Source: Paenibacillus agricola
GTDB taxonomy: Bacteria > Bacillota > Bacilli > Paenibacillales > NBRC-103111
Direction of reading: 5' to 3'
Assembly (NCBI RefSeq): GCF_011440305.1
Contig: NZ_JAAOIW010000014.1
Location: 114,155 to 178,154 of the forward strand
DNA length: 64,000 nucleotides
The first letter of the stretch is position 1; each line of letters opens with the position of its first letter. This document shows, piece by piece, positions 19,216 through 29,147 of this stretch. The position numbers were made by a program, and so were the translations under genes. Below the pieces are notes generated by a model. The model saw only the letters and a program-made list of their open reading frames with translations. It made no database searches and was not told where the DNA came from.

Positions 19216-20799
19216 TTATCTGAATGTCGGCCCTTTCACCCCGTCCTCGATCAGCGGAGCCTCGTAAGGCTTGCCATCTGGGTTCGGGTTCGGGCCTGCG
19301 CCACGCTGCGGCGCAGGTGTGCCGCCTGGACTCCCCGTGCCATCCGGTCCGCCCGGGCTTTGGCGGACGGCAATAACGGTAGGCTGTGCAGCATAGGTAT
19401 CCTGCGAAATCCGCTCCTGGCCGATAAGCTGGCCGTTTTGCCGCTTATAACGGAACGTATCGACCACGTAGCCCAGCTTGCCTTCACTGATCGTCTGCTG
19501 CTTGCCAGCGGGCAAGGTTGGGTTGGCGACGTATTTGGTGGCAGGCTGCAGTGTGCGGACGGTTTTGGACTCGACCGTATAGGTAATATCGGTTGGGGTA
19601 TGCCCGAATAACTTGACGGTTATGATTTGGTTATCCATTAAGGTACGGATCAGCAGGTGCTTCTCGGTACTGTTACGAAACTGGAAGTTAATATGCCCAG
19701 CGGCGAAGGTAGCGTCCTGGCCAAGCGGCACATAGCTGACAGGAAGCGAGTGGTTACGGCGCTCAACAATAGCGAGCCCGGCGCGCAGCACCGCATTGTA
19801 GAGGGTAGTGGATACTTGGCAGATGCCACCGCCAATGCCAGGCACAAGCTTGCCATTCACAATGACTGGCGCTTCTTTGAAGCCATATTGGGCTTCTGTC
19901 CTTGTAATGTAAGCTGCATAATCAAACACTTCCCCCGGCTTCAGCAGTACATCGTGGATGGCCGCTGCCGTGGAGCGGATGTTATGAAGGCGCCCTTCGC
20001 TATTTTGCAGGAGGTTGGTGGTGAACTCATTGATTTTGTAGTCCACTCCTTGCTCCTGGAGCAAGCTTAGCGTGACAGCAGGCTTCTCTTTCACAAAGGT
20101 TACTGTAATTTTGAATGGTTCTCCTACGGTCTTTGCTATTCCTGCTTCCCCTGCTCTCGGTGCTGTTCCCTCCATGCCCTCTTGTCCGGCTGCCCCTTCT
20201 GCGCTTCTGATCGTCGTCAGCTGGGAGGCAGCCGCCTTTAATGGCTCCAGCAGCGCGGCTTCGTCGATTCGGATGGCGTCTACCTCAGGGACGTAGCTGA
20301 CCATGTCGGTCGGTCCGACAATGCGCTGCGCGTTTACCGGCTGCTGCTCATAGAAAGCTGGAAGCTGCTTGGCGAGCAAGGCGTGAAGCTTGGTGGCATC
20401 GATGTCGTAGTGTACCGCAAGCTGCTGGTTGCGGAGCTTCCAGCGAAGGAGCGCCCGCTCAAAGGGCGAGCCCACCCTGAGCGCCGCTAGCGGACCCAGT
20501 ACCTCATCAAGCACTACCTGCAGCCCTAGCTGCTCGGCTGTCCAAGCTGAAGGTGGAAGTGCAATATCTGGCTGGCCGCTGGCCAGCAGGATAGGTTGCT
20601 CCAGCAGCAGCTTTTTTTTGTATGCCAGCTGTTGCTCGAATTGCGCCCAGCTGAGTCTGCCTACGTTCCACCCATCTACATTTAAGCCTGTGGGCAGTCG
20701 AGTTTGTATCCCATATAAAACTAGCGATAAGCACATGAGCGCTATCATGGACAAAACCAACACCCCTACACGTCCCCAAAGGGTTCGTTGCTGCACCAT
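19216..20799 (-). CDS. VanW/YoaR-like cell-wall protein with C-terminal G5-like domain
   Basis: A 527-residue exported or membrane-anchored protein: one hydrophobic segment near residues 10-30, then a YoaR-type putative peptidoglycan-binding region, then the VanW core (GGGICQVSTTLYNAVLRAGL). A G5-like beta region follows (about residues 400-475), and the Pro/Gly-rich tail is probably disordered. VanW proteins occur in some vancomycin-resistance clusters but their activity is unknown. ATG at 20799 has AAGGAG eight bases before. It is convergent with argH and divergent from ftsE. Confidence 0.85.
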   Translation of the reverse strand: MVQQRTLWGRVGVLVLSMIALMCLSLVLYGIQTRLPTGLNVDGWNVGRLSWAQFEQQLAYKKKLLLEQPILLASGQPDIALPPSAWTAEQLGLQVVLDEVLGPLAALRVGSPFERALLRWKLRNQQLAVHYDIDATKLHALLAKQLPAFYEQQPVNAQRIVGPTDMVSYVPEVDAIRIDEAALLEPLKAAASQLTTIRSAEGAAGQEGMEGTAPRAGEAGIAKTVGEPFKITVTFVKEKPAVTLSLLQEQGVDYKINEFTTNLLQNSEGRLHNIRSTAAAIHDVLLKPGEVFDYAAYITRTEAQYGFKEAPVIVNGKLVPGIGGGICQVSTTLYNAVLRAGLAIVERRNHSLPVSYVPLGQDATFAAGHINFQFRNSTEKHLLIRTLMDNQIITVKLFGHTPTDITYTVESKTVRTLQPATKYVANPTLPAGKQQTISEGKLGYVVDTFRYKRQNGQLIGQERISQDTYAAQPTVIAVRQSPGGPDGTGSPGGTPAPQRGAGPNPNPDGKPYEAPLIEDGVKGPTFR

Positions 20800-21037
20800 A
20801 AGGCAAGCTCCTTTTTATAAGGGCTTCATCCGATGACAGGCCCTGCTTGTATACTTGATGTATATGCGGGCAAGCGCCGTAACTTGCCACAACGCCAAAA
20901 CGTTAACCGATCCGCCACAACCTCAGCGAAAACGCAAGTTAAATGTGAAAAAAAGATGAAATTCATTTCGATACGAAGGATTATGGGTGTTTGTGTCGAA
21001 AGTCTATAAGCTAGTTAAATAATCAGGATGTGATACC

Positions 21038-21724
21038 GTGATAGAAATGCAGGATGTGTGGAAAACGTACCCAGATGGCAGCCATGCCTTAAAGGGGATC
21101 ACCGTCAAGGTGAACCGCAATGAATTTTTATATGTGGTAGGTCCTTCTGGTGCAGGCAAATCGACATTTATGAAATTGATCTATAGAGAAGAAAGACCAA
21201 CTAAGGGGAGTATTTTTGTTAATGGCTTTAACCTGGAGAAGCTGAAGCAGCGCAAAATTCCTTATGTAAGACGGAACATCGGCGTGATTTTCCAGGACTA
21301 TCGGCTACTGCCCAAGCTGACCGCGTTTGAGAATATTGCTTTTGCGATGGAAGTTATCGAGGCGCCTAAAAAAATTATTAAGAAACGGGTAACTGAGGTA
21401 CTAGAGCTAGTCAAGCTTAAGGATAAGTCTGGGTCTTTGCCGAGCCAGCTATCAGGGGGGGAGCAGCAGCGTGTGGCCATAGCCCGTGCGATTGTGAATA
21501 ACCCGACTGTGATTATCGCGGATGAGCCTACAGGTAACCTGGATCCGGAAACCTCGTGGGGCATTATGAAGCTGATGGAAGAAATTAATTTTCGTGGTAC
21601 GACTATTATTATGGCGACGCACAACAAAGAAATTGTGAATACGATCCGTAAACGTGTGCTTGCTATTGAAAATGGCCAAATCTCCCGCGACCAAGTCAGG
21701 GGTGAATACGGTTATGAGGATTAG
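21038..21724 (+). CDS. ftsE: Cell-division ABC ATPase FtsE
   Basis: A 228-residue ABC ATPase. It carries Walker [10 protein letters not shown], signature LSGGEQQR and Walker [10 protein letters not shown]. Together with FtsX it transmits ATP hydrolysis across the membrane to switch on cell-wall hydrolases. GTG 21038 has AGGATG seven bases upstream; ATG 21047 is a possible alternative. The 3' end overlaps ftsX by 11 bases. Confidence 0.95.
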   Translation: MIEMQDVWKTYPDGSHALKGITVKVNRNEFLYVVGPSGAGKSTFMKLIYREERPTKGSIFVNGFNLEKLKQRKIPYVRRNIGVIFQDYRLLPKLTAFENIAFAMEVIEAPKKIIKKRVTEVLELVKLKDKSGSLPSQLSGGEQQRVAIARAIVNNPTVIIADEPTGNLDPETSWGIMKLMEEINFRGTTIIMATHNKEIVNTIRKRVLAIENGQISRDQVRGEYGYED

Positions 21725-22631
21725 CACAGTGCTGCGGCATATTCGCGAGGGCTGCAAAAATGTGGTCCGCAATGGCTGGATGTCCTTTGCTTCGATCAGT
21801 TCAATTTCGATTTCGTTGTTTATTTTAGGCATCTTTTTATTGCTGACCTTGAACGTTAATTATTTGGCGGAGCAAATCGAATCCCAAGTAGAGATCCGTG
21901 TCTATCTGGAGGTTAACACGTCCAAGGAGCAGATCCAGGGTTTGCAGGCAGAAATCAGTGCTATCCCTCAAGTGGAAAAGCTGCTGTTCGTGTCCAAGGA
22001 GGAAGGCATTGTGTATTTGCGGGAAAAGCTTGGAGAGAGCGGAAAGCAGCTTTTAGAGGGTTTTGATGGCGATAACAATCCGCTGAATGATTCGTTCACG
22101 ATTGAGGTTGTGGAGCCTAGAGAAGTAGCCAGTGTCGCACAGAAAATTAACGAGATCAACAACAGTAAAGCCAATAAACCTATTTACCGAGTGAGCTATG
22201 GGCAAGGAACGGTAGAAACGATGTTCAAAGTGACACAAATTATCCGTAACGTAGGGCTTGTACTGGTTGCCGGGCTTGCACTAACCGCGATGTTCCTGAT
22301 CGCGAACACCATTAAGCTGACCATTATCGCGCGGCGACGTGAAATTGCCATTATGAAGCTGGTAGGAGCAACCAATTCGTTTATCCGCTGGCCCTTTTTT
22401 ATAGAAGGTGCATTGCTTGGCATTATAGGCTCCGTCATTCCGGTCGCTATTTTATTATATGGCTATTGGCAGTTGATGAATTCCACTCAGCTGGATTTAA
22501 ACCTACTGATGATCAAGCTGCTTCCTTTCGAACAGGTTTATTACACGATGTCGGTCCTCTTGCTGGGAATTGGAGTTATGATTGGCATTTGGGGAAGCAC
22601 GTTGTCTGTACGCAAGTTTTTAAGAGTTTAG
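21714..22631 (+). CDS. ftsX: Cell-division membrane protein FtsX
   Basis: A 305-residue permease-like partner of FtsE. A first membrane segment near residues 24-44 precedes a large extracellular loop (to about 190), then three C-terminal segments follow in the FtsX domain (AMFLIANTIKLTIIARRREIAIMKLVGAT). The start at ATG 21714 lies inside ftsE, with AGGGGTGA eight bases upstream. The external loop is expected to bind a coiled-coil hydrolase, and the next gene encodes one. Confidence 0.95.
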   Translation: MRISTVLRHIREGCKNVVRNGWMSFASISSISISLFILGIFLLLTLNVNYLAEQIESQVEIRVYLEVNTSKEQIQGLQAEISAIPQVEKLLFVSKEEGIVYLREKLGESGKQLLEGFDGDNNPLNDSFTIEVVEPREVASVAQKINEINNSKANKPIYRVSYGQGTVETMFKVTQIIRNVGLVLVAGLALTAMFLIANTIKLTIIARRREIAIMKLVGATNSFIRWPFFIEGALLGIIGSVIPVAILLYGYWQLMNSTQLDLNLLMIKLLPFEQVYYTMSVLLLGIGVMIGIWGSTLSVRKFLRV

Positions 22632-22739
22632 TAGAAGCGTGAACACGATCATGCGCCCACAGTTGTTTAGGCAGAGATGATTCATGCTCAACATTTTTTG
22701 GGGTTGTTGCTTAGTCTAATTTTGGGGAGGAAGCAAAGG

Positions 22740-24026
22740 TTGAAGAAACGTTTTCTATCTTTCGTCGTATCGGTAGCAGTAGTTGGTACGTTAGCCACGC
22801 CGCAGTTGGCAGGGGCTACGATGTCGGCAACCAAGAAAATTGAGCAGGAGCTGGGCCAGATTAAGAAAGTAATGTCCGCGGCGCAGCAGAAGGCGGCAGA
22901 AACGCAAGCGGAAATAGCGAAGGTCCTGCAAGAAAAGCAGGTTGCCAGCGTCGATATTAATGCGTTATTGGGTCAAATTGAGACGACCAACCTAAAGCTG
23001 AATACGCTTAATAACCAAATCAGTACGGTAAAAGATAATTTGGAGGTAAATGGCAAGCAGCTCGAGGAAGTCGAGGAACGGGTGGAATCCCGGGATGCGT
23101 TGCTCAAATCACGCCTTCGTTTAATGTATATGAATGGTGTCGTTTCGTATGCGGATGTATTGCTCAGCTCAACCAGCTTTGGCGATTTTTTGGATCGCCT
23201 GAACGCATTGAACGCAATTGTGAACCAGGATAAGCAAATTCTGGAGGCTAACCGTAAGGATCGTACCGTCATGGAAGGCAAGCGGGTACAGATTGAGCAG
23301 CAATTGAATCAGGTTAAGGATTTGTACAGCCAGACCGCACTTATTAAAACAGATTTGGTTATCAAGGAGAAGGAGAAGGAAGTCAAGATTGCAAGCCTTT
23401 CCCAAATCGAAAAAGAAAAGAAGCACGAGCTTGAGGATATCAGTGAAGACCAGGAAAAAATGCTTCTAGAATATGCACGTAAGGAAGCCGCATTGGCTGA
23501 GGCCAAGCGCAAGGCGGCTGAAGCTGCTGCTGCGGCTGCCGCAGCTAAGGCGGCGGCTAATGCGAAGGCCAAACCAGGTGCAGCTAATTCACCTAGTAAT
23601 TCACCTGCGCCCGCTGCACCCTTCACCGGGGGCAAGTTTGGCTATCCGTTAGGCAAGGTATACCCAATGACATCGGATTTTGGTAATCGCTCTGATCCCT
23701 TTACGGGTAAGAAGAAGAGCCATAATGGCATTGATTTGGGAGCCCCCAACGGTACGGGCATATTGGCTGCAGGCGATGGTGTCGTTATTGTGGCTTCCTG
23801 GTGGAGCGGCTATGGGAATACTGTTATTATCGACCACGGAAACGGCTACTGGACCTTATACGGACATATCCGCAACGGGGGTACCGTGGTAGAGAAGGGT
23901 GACATTATCAAACGTGGGCAAAAGGTTGCAGAGGTTGGTTCTACTGGAGAATCGACGGGAAACCACTTGCATTTTGAGGTGCGAATCAATGAATCCCCAG
24001 TTGACCCTAAACCTTATCTTCGCTAA
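22740..24026 (+). CDS. Coiled-coil M23 peptidoglycan hydrolase, probable FtsEX effector
   Basis: A 428-residue secreted protein. A signal peptide covers about residues 1-26 (MKKRFLSF...TPQLAGA), then a long coiled coil of about 200 residues, an Ala-rich linker and a C-terminal M23 metallopeptidase domain. The zinc motifs are HNGIDLGAPNG and HLHFEV. Such proteins cut peptide cross-links and are activated by FtsX. Start is TTG 22740, nine bases after GGGGAGG; the in-frame ATG 22677 has no ribosome site and would spoil the signal peptide. Confidence 0.92.
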   Translation: MKKRFLSFVVSVAVVGTLATPQLAGATMSATKKIEQELGQIKKVMSAAQQKAAETQAEIAKVLQEKQVASVDINALLGQIETTNLKLNTLNNQISTVKDNLEVNGKQLEEVEERVESRDALLKSRLRLMYMNGVVSYADVLLSSTSFGDFLDRLNALNAIVNQDKQILEANRKDRTVMEGKRVQIEQQLNQVKDLYSQTALIKTDLVIKEKEKEVKIASLSQIEKEKKHELEDISEDQEKMLLEYARKEAALAEAKRKAAEAAAAAAAAKAAANAKAKPGAANSPSNSPAPAAPFTGGKFGYPLGKVYPMTSDFGNRSDPFTGKKKSHNGIDLGAPNGTGILAAGDGVVIVASWWSGYGNTVIIDHGNGYWTLYGHIRNGGTVVEKGDIIKRGQKVAEVGSTGESTGNHLHFEVRINESPVDPKPYLR

Positions 24027-24214
24027 AGTATTCACTAAAGAATGTGCTAAAGAAACACCGAGTCACGCGTCCACGGTCTACTTGTGTCAGAAAGTAGCTG
24101 TCGACAACCAGCATTCGGATGTTCCTCAGCCGCTGTTAATAATTTCTAGGAGCTTGTCATACACTACAAGGACGAGTCCAATAAGGTAGTCATAAAGGCG
24201 GTGTAATTAAAAAG

Positions 24215-25666
24215 ATGGCATTTAAGGGACGTACAGTAATTTTATTTGTATTGTTAGCGATGTTCGCCAGTAGCATTATGACACTTATGATCGTGAATCC
24301 AGCGACGTTTGCTGCAGCCGGCAAGGAAGGTGTAGCCTTGGGCAGCACCAAATCGGGGCTAAGCACCAAGGATGTAAACAAGCTGTCTACCACCTACCAA
24401 TTGATTGAAGGCAAATTTTTGTCGGAGGTTGACCATGATAAAGTGGTGAACGGCGCCATTAATGGGATGTTATCCTCCTTGGAGGATCCCTTCACCGTTT
24501 ACATGGACCAGAAGGAAGCCAAGCAATTCGACGAAAGTATTACATCCTCGTTCCAAGGGATCGGCGCTGAGGTTTCCTTGGAAGATGGCAAAGTGACGAT
24601 TGTTTCTCCGATTAAAGGCTCACCGGCTGAGAAAGCGGGGCTGCATGCTAATGATGTAATTGTTTCCGTGAATGGCGAGAAGCTTGATGCTTTAACGCTG
24701 AACCAAGCGATCATGAAAATTCGGGGTCCCAAGGGCACACAGGCCAAGCTGGAAATTGTGCGGAGCGGCTCTGCCGATCCGATCCAAATGACGGTAGTCA
24801 GGGATGATATTGATGTGGAGACCGTATATGCCGAAATGCTCCCAAACAATATTGGCAAAATCGAGATTCGCCAGTTTTCCAGCAATACCTCCAAGCGTTT
24901 CAAGGATGAGCTGAAGACCTTGGAAACCAAAGGAATGAAAGGCTTGGTTATTGATGTACGGAATGATCCAGGCGGCTTGCTTTCAGCGGTTGTAGAGATT
25001 GTGGAGCCTTTTGTGCCTAAGGGAAAGCCGATCGTGAAGATTGAGAACCGCAAGGGGGAGCAAGAAGATACAACCTCTGCAGGTACGGGTAAGAATTACC
25101 CAGTTACCGTACTTATTAATAAAGGCAGCGCAAGTGCTTCGGAAATATTGGCTGGAGCCCTGCATGATTCTTCTGGCAGTAAGCTGATTGGTGAAACGAC
25201 CTTCGGCAAAGGCACTGTCCAAGTTACCTTTGAGAAGGAAATGGGCGATGGCAGCAATATTAAGATGACCGTCTACAAATGGTTAACACCAAACGGTACA
25301 TGGATTCATAAAAAAGGAATCGAACCGGACATGGCTGTCGAGCAGCCTGCTTATTTTAAAGTGGCGCCTTTGACCAAGAAAGCAACACTGGTACAGGATA
25401 TGAACAGTGAGGATGTCAAAAACCTGCAAACGATGCTCAAGGGGCTTGGATTAAACCCGGAACGTGCAGACGGCTATTTCAGCGATAAGACAGCTTTGGC
25501 GGTGAAGGCTTTCCAACGGCTACAAAATATGCCTATAACCGGAGAGGTTGATGTGGAAACAGCCACTCGGATCGAGAAAGCGATATTAAATGAAATTAAG
25601 GATCCGAAAAATGACCTTCAGCTAAAGGCGGCCATCCAGCATTTGGAGACGACTATGCCGAAGTGA
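24215..25666 (+). CDS. Carboxy-terminal processing protease (S41), PDZ and PG-binding domains
   Basis: A 483-residue membrane-anchored serine protease of the CtpA/CtpB type. An N-terminal membrane segment (about residues 8-28) is followed by a PDZ domain (about 110-190) and the S41 catalytic domain. The nucleophile is in KGSASASEILAGAL and the general-base lysine in GETTFGKGTVQ. A C-terminal peptidoglycan-binding domain has the LQTMLKGLGLN start. B. subtilis CtpB at the same locus cuts SpoIVFA in sporulation, so ctpB is a fair guess. Confidence 0.93.
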   Translation: MAFKGRTVILFVLLAMFASSIMTLMIVNPATFAAAGKEGVALGSTKSGLSTKDVNKLSTTYQLIEGKFLSEVDHDKVVNGAINGMLSSLEDPFTVYMDQKEAKQFDESITSSFQGIGAEVSLEDGKVTIVSPIKGSPAEKAGLHANDVIVSVNGEKLDALTLNQAIMKIRGPKGTQAKLEIVRSGSADPIQMTVVRDDIDVETVYAEMLPNNIGKIEIRQFSSNTSKRFKDELKTLETKGMKGLVIDVRNDPGGLLSAVVEIVEPFVPKGKPIVKIENRKGEQEDTTSAGTGKNYPVTVLINKGSASASEILAGALHDSSGSKLIGETTFGKGTVQVTFEKEMGDGSNIKMTVYKWLTPNGTWIHKKGIEPDMAVEQPAYFKVAPLTKKATLVQDMNSEDVKNLQTMLKGLGLNPERADGYFSDKTALAVKAFQRLQNMPITGEVDVETATRIEKAILNEIKDPKNDLQLKAAIQHLETTMPK

Positions 25667-25709
25667 TCACTTCATTTACCATTTCGCGATAAATACTAAC
25701 AGATATTGG

Positions 25710-25815
25710 TTCATATAGTCTCTTGGCAGGATATAATTGGGTGGGGCAGGATATCTACTGCTCTACGTCGAAATTATGTAGGAAGGTTGGGTTTATCCAG
25801 CCTTCCAATTTTTTG
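25710..25815 (+). promoter_or_regulatory. minJ promoter followed by a terminator-like hairpin
   Basis: A TATAAT at 25732-25737 has a weak TTCATA 16 bases upstream. At 25781-25810, GGAAGGTTGG pairs with CCAGCCTTCC, followed by AATTTTTT. The hairpin ends only about 20 bases before the minJ start, so it either terminates ctp or attenuates minJ transcription. Confidence 0.55.
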
Positions 25816-25834
25816 TTGACGAGGGAGCAATAAA

Positions 25835-27136
25835 ATGAACGTATACATGGAAATAGCCAATAAAGGGCTTCATGCCTTGCTCCAGCTTTTCATAAACCCT
25901 TTTTATTACATAGGCATTATTTTTATAATTTTGCAGTATCGAAGGCAGATTAGCTTGGAACGTAAACTGTTTCACACGAAGCTGCATTCTTTACTGGGGC
26001 AAACTTGGAAAACGCTTTTATGGGGATGGGTTGGGGGACTTGCAGCTTCGATTGTTATGGCTTTCGTAGGTGCTACGGTGCAAGCTGAGGCCATAGTCTT
26101 TTTGTGGGTGATTTCGCTGCTGCTGCTCTTTATCCGGGTGCGGTTTCTATGCTGGGCGTACGCCATCGGCGTTATCGGTATCTTACATAGCTTATGGATT
26201 ATGGTGCCAGCGCTTAGTGGATATCCGTCTATGTCATGGTTCGCAGATCCCTTGCTCCAGCTGAATATGCCATCCTTGTTAGCGCTAATTGCTATCCTGC
26301 ATATCGTGGAGGCGATCTTGATTCGTAAAAGAGGTGCTGAGACCGGCACTCCGATGTTCTATGAAAGCAAGCGCGGCAAAATTGTAGGAGGCTACCAGTT
26401 GCAGGGGTTTTGGCCAGTGGTTTTATTTCTGGTCGTTCCGATGCAGGGCGGCGGCAGCCTGCTGCCTTGGACGCCGCTCATGGGTGGCGACCTGTGGAGC
26501 GGCGGCTGGGCGATCATCGGCTTCCCGATGATGCTCGGCTTCGCCGATATCACGTTGTCCCGCCTGCCGCAGGAGAAGGCAAGGATCAGCTCCAATCTGC
26601 TGCTCCTGTATGCAGCCGTGGTGCTGTTATTAGCCCTATTGGCTTATCTTGGCCCAATAGCGACGATAATTGCTTCCATGGGCTGTATAGCGCTTCATGA
26701 GAGCCTCAGGCTTTATAGCCGTTGGGATGAATCGAATCGGCAGCCTTACTTCGTGCATGACCACCGCGGGTTGAAAATATTAGGGATCATACCCGGCAGC
26801 CCTGCAGCGGAGCTGGGCATCGTGCCTGGTGAAATGATTCATAAGGTCAATGGGCAGCCTATAGGCTCAAGGCAAGAATTGCATCAAGCGATCATGCTGA
26901 ACTCGGCGTTTTGCAAGCTGGAGATCCTGAACCTGGCTGGGGAAAACAAGTTTCTAAAGCGGGCCATGTTCTCTGGGGAGCACCACCAGCTTGGTATTAT
27001 TTTGGCACCTGACCAGGATGCGCTATATTATGCCGAAGAGAAACAGCTACACTTTCTGGGCTATTTGCGTAGCAGGCTGTCAGGTGTGAACCGGAAGCAG
27101 CCGCGAAAGCCAGTTTCTGTGGAAGAACAGCTTTAA
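25835..27136 (+). CDS. minJ: MinJ-like division-site topology protein with PDZ domain
   Basis: A 433-residue protein with six to eight hydrophobic segments in the first 300 residues and a C-terminal PDZ domain (about 310-390: LKILGIIPGSPAAELGIVPGE). In B. subtilis MinJ (YvjD) bridges DivIVA and MinD and lies between ctpB and uvrBA, the same order as here. swrA, present there in B. subtilis, is absent. The name rests on architecture and synteny. ATG 25835 has GAGGGAG upstream. Confidence 0.8.
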   Translation: MNVYMEIANKGLHALLQLFINPFYYIGIIFIILQYRRQISLERKLFHTKLHSLLGQTWKTLLWGWVGGLAASIVMAFVGATVQAEAIVFLWVISLLLLFIRVRFLCWAYAIGVIGILHSLWIMVPALSGYPSMSWFADPLLQLNMPSLLALIAILHIVEAILIRKRGAETGTPMFYESKRGKIVGGYQLQGFWPVVLFLVVPMQGGGSLLPWTPLMGGDLWSGGWAIIGFPMMLGFADITLSRLPQEKARISSNLLLLYAAVVLLLALLAYLGPIATIIASMGCIALHESLRLYSRWDESNRQPYFVHDHRGLKILGIIPGSPAAELGIVPGEMIHKVNGQPIGSRQELHQAIMLNSAFCKLEILNLAGENKFLKRAMFSGEHHQLGIILAPDQDALYYAEEKQLHFLGYLRSRLSGVNRKQPRKPVSVEEQL

Positions 27137-27230
27137 GTAGGTCCAGACGATTTCAAGTACGACATTATGACTGAAATTGCATCGCCTGTCTTCGCCTGCG
27201 TACCTCCGCAGTCGCTAGCTCTATAAAGCA

Positions 27231-27260
27231 CCGTCAGGAAATTCTCTGACGGCTTTTTTT
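27231..27260 (+). terminator. Terminator of minJ
   Basis: CCGTCAG (27231-27237) pairs with CTGACGG (27246-27252), followed by CTTTTTTT. Confidence 0.9.
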
Positions 27261-27327
27261 GCATACCAAATTGTTTTTTATAGCAAGCTTGGGGAAGCTA
27301 ATAAAAAACGATGGAGGAGACCAGCAA

Positions 27328-28275
27328 GTGGACACTTCGATATATGATTGCGTGATTGTCGGAGGCGGTATAGCCGGCCTTCAGGCAGCGATTCAGCTAG
27401 GCAGGTATAAACATCGGATACTGGTTATCGACAAAGGCGAAGGGCGATCGACCTTATGCAGAAGCTATCACAATATACTAGGCTGGCCTGAAGGAGTGTC
27501 GGGTGAGGAGCTGCGCAGACTGGGCAGCTTACAGGGGGAGCGGCTGGGCGTTCAGTTTATGCAAGCTGAGGTGACAGGCCTCAAGCGGAGGGATTCTTCA
27601 TTTATCTTGGAGAGGGAAGGGCGGCAGCCTTTTATTGAGGCTTCCACGGTGCTGCTTGCGACGGGACTGTCGGATAGATTCCCTGATCTTCCTGGACTTA
27701 GGTCTTGTCTGGGATTAACGGTTTATGTATGTCCCGATTGTGATGGCTATGAAGTGGATGGCCGCAAAACGATTGTTATGGGCTCAGGCAACGTGGGAGC
27801 TTCAATGGCACTGGCGCTGCTCTATTGGACGAAGGATGTCGTGTATATCAACCATGAATGGGAGAGGGAAGCGACGGACAGTAGGCAGCTCCTTGAGCTG
27901 CAAGCACATGGTATTAGGCAGATCGATGCAAGCCTGTCTGAGGTGCTGGTGAATAGCGCTACTGACGGTGAGTTTCAGGGAGTTCGGCTTGCTGACGGCC
28001 GTGTGGTTGCTGGTGAGCGGGGGTTCATCGCTTTTGGGAGGAACCATGTTCACTCGGAGCTGGCCAGGCAAATCGGGATACAATGTTTAGACAATAAACA
28101 TATTATAACGGACCCTCGCAGCAAAATGACGAACGTCCCCCGAGTATGGGCGGCAGGAGATGTTGGCGTGCATGCGGAGCAGCTTACCATTGCCATGGGC
28201 GAAGGCTCACAGGCCGCCATATGGATTCATAAGGAGCTGCTGGGGATCAACGCCCGACCCTTAGGCTTGTCCTAA
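27328..28275 (+). CDS. Thioredoxin-reductase-like FAD/NAD(P) oxidoreductase
   Basis: A 315-residue two-dinucleotide-domain flavoprotein. The FAD motif is VIVGGGIAGLQAA, the redox pair is CPDC in YVCPDCDGYEV, the NAD(P) motif is VMGSGNVGAS and the C-terminal FAD contact is WAAGDVG. The CxxC is in the position of bacterial thioredoxin reductase, but the sequence is not the housekeeping TrxB type, so its electron acceptor is unknown. GTG 27328 is used because GGAGGAG lies eight bases upstream; an in-frame TTG at 27259 is inside the minJ terminator. Confidence 0.85.
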   Translation: MDTSIYDCVIVGGGIAGLQAAIQLGRYKHRILVIDKGEGRSTLCRSYHNILGWPEGVSGEELRRLGSLQGERLGVQFMQAEVTGLKRRDSSFILEREGRQPFIEASTVLLATGLSDRFPDLPGLRSCLGLTVYVCPDCDGYEVDGRKTIVMGSGNVGASMALALLYWTKDVVYINHEWEREATDSRQLLELQAHGIRQIDASLSEVLVNSATDGEFQGVRLADGRVVAGERGFIAFGRNHVHSELARQIGIQCLDNKHIITDPRSKMTNVPRVWAAGDVGVHAEQLTIAMGEGSQAAIWIHKELLGINARPLGLS

Positions 28276-28310
28276 CGATCCAAGTCCAACAACCATCAGC
28301 ACATATAACA

Positions 28311-28355
28311 AAGCAGCCTAAAACCTAAGTACAGGCTTCAGGCTGCTGCTTTTTA
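28311..28355 (+). terminator. Terminator shared by convergent genes
   Basis: AGCAGCCT (28312-28319) pairs with AGGCTGCT (28340-28347), with CTTTTT on the plus side. It separates the oxidoreductase from motB, which ends at 28353 on the minus strand. Confidence 0.75.
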
Positions 28356-29147
28356 CTGCTGTGGTGCTTCACGCAGGACGATGATTTCCACACGGCGGTT
28401 TTTAGAGCGATTCTCAGGAGTGCTATTATCAGCAACAGGATGCGTATCGGCGAAAGCGCTCGACATGAATTTTTTGGGCTCCAGGCCCATGGTATCCGTG
28501 AAATAACGAAGTACGGACAACGACCGTTCGGAGGAAAGCCGCCAGTTATCCTTGAACAATGAACCTGTTGCTAAAGGAACGTTGTCGGTGTGGCCTTCAA
28601 TGCTAATGACTGAATCTAAAGTGGGGAGCAACGTGGAGAGCTTGTCAAGAATGGGATAGGCATCCCTTTTCAAATCAGCTCTGCCCAGGTCGAATAAGAA
28701 TAAATCATTTAATGTAACGTTAATCCCCCTTGACGTATTGGCTACAAATATTTGAGATTGCAGGTTTTGTTGCTGTATGTACTGTTGGATCTTCTCCATT
28801 AAATCCTGGAACTGCTTTTCGCGGAGCTCGTTGAGTTGCACTTCTTTGTCCACTTGCTCCTTCTTGTCTTTGTTGTCGTCTTCCTTCAAATTACCTTCGT
28901 TGGCTTGGGCTGGATTCAAGCTGCCAAGAACGCCTGCACCTTGGGGCATGATCGATTCGGATTTCGTATATTCGAGGTTCAAGGACTGTGCCAGTACTTC
29001 GTATTTTTTCGTATCGACCTGACTCATTGCATACATGATAACAAAGAAAATAAGCAACAGTGTGATGAGGTCGGCATAGGTAATAAGCCAGCGCTCGTGG
29101 TTTTCATTTTCAACGCGTTTTTTCCTATTCCTCGCCACCTTTATCAT
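28353..29147 (-). CDS. motB: Flagellar stator protein MotB
   Basis: A 264-residue stator subunit. One membrane helix holds the proton-binding aspartate (TYADLITLLLIFF, Asp26). A linker and the C-terminal OmpA-like peptidoglycan-binding domain follow (SIEGHTDNVP; NRRVEI). It anchors the proton channel to the wall. The start at ATG 29147 overlaps motA by 23 bases; GTG 29138 is a possible alternative. The acidic/Gln-rich linker near residues 55-110 is long. Confidence 0.95.
   Translation of the reverse strand: MIKVARNRKKRVENENHERWLITYADLITLLLIFFVIMYAMSQVDTKKYEVLAQSLNLEYTKSESIMPQGAGVLGSLNPAQANEGNLKEDDNKDKKEQVDKEVQLNELREKQFQDLMEKIQQYIQQQNLQSQIFVANTSRGINVTLNDLFLFDLGRADLKRDAYPILDKLSTLLPTLDSVISIEGHTDNVPLATGSLFKDNWRLSSERSLSVLRYFTDTMGLEPKKFMSSAFADTHPVADNSTPENRSKNRRVEIIVLREAPQQ

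Noticed and set aside
19054..19611. Plus-strand open frame opposite the VanW gene
   Set aside because: No ribosome site, and it spans the arg terminator; the minus-strand frame has the VanW motif.
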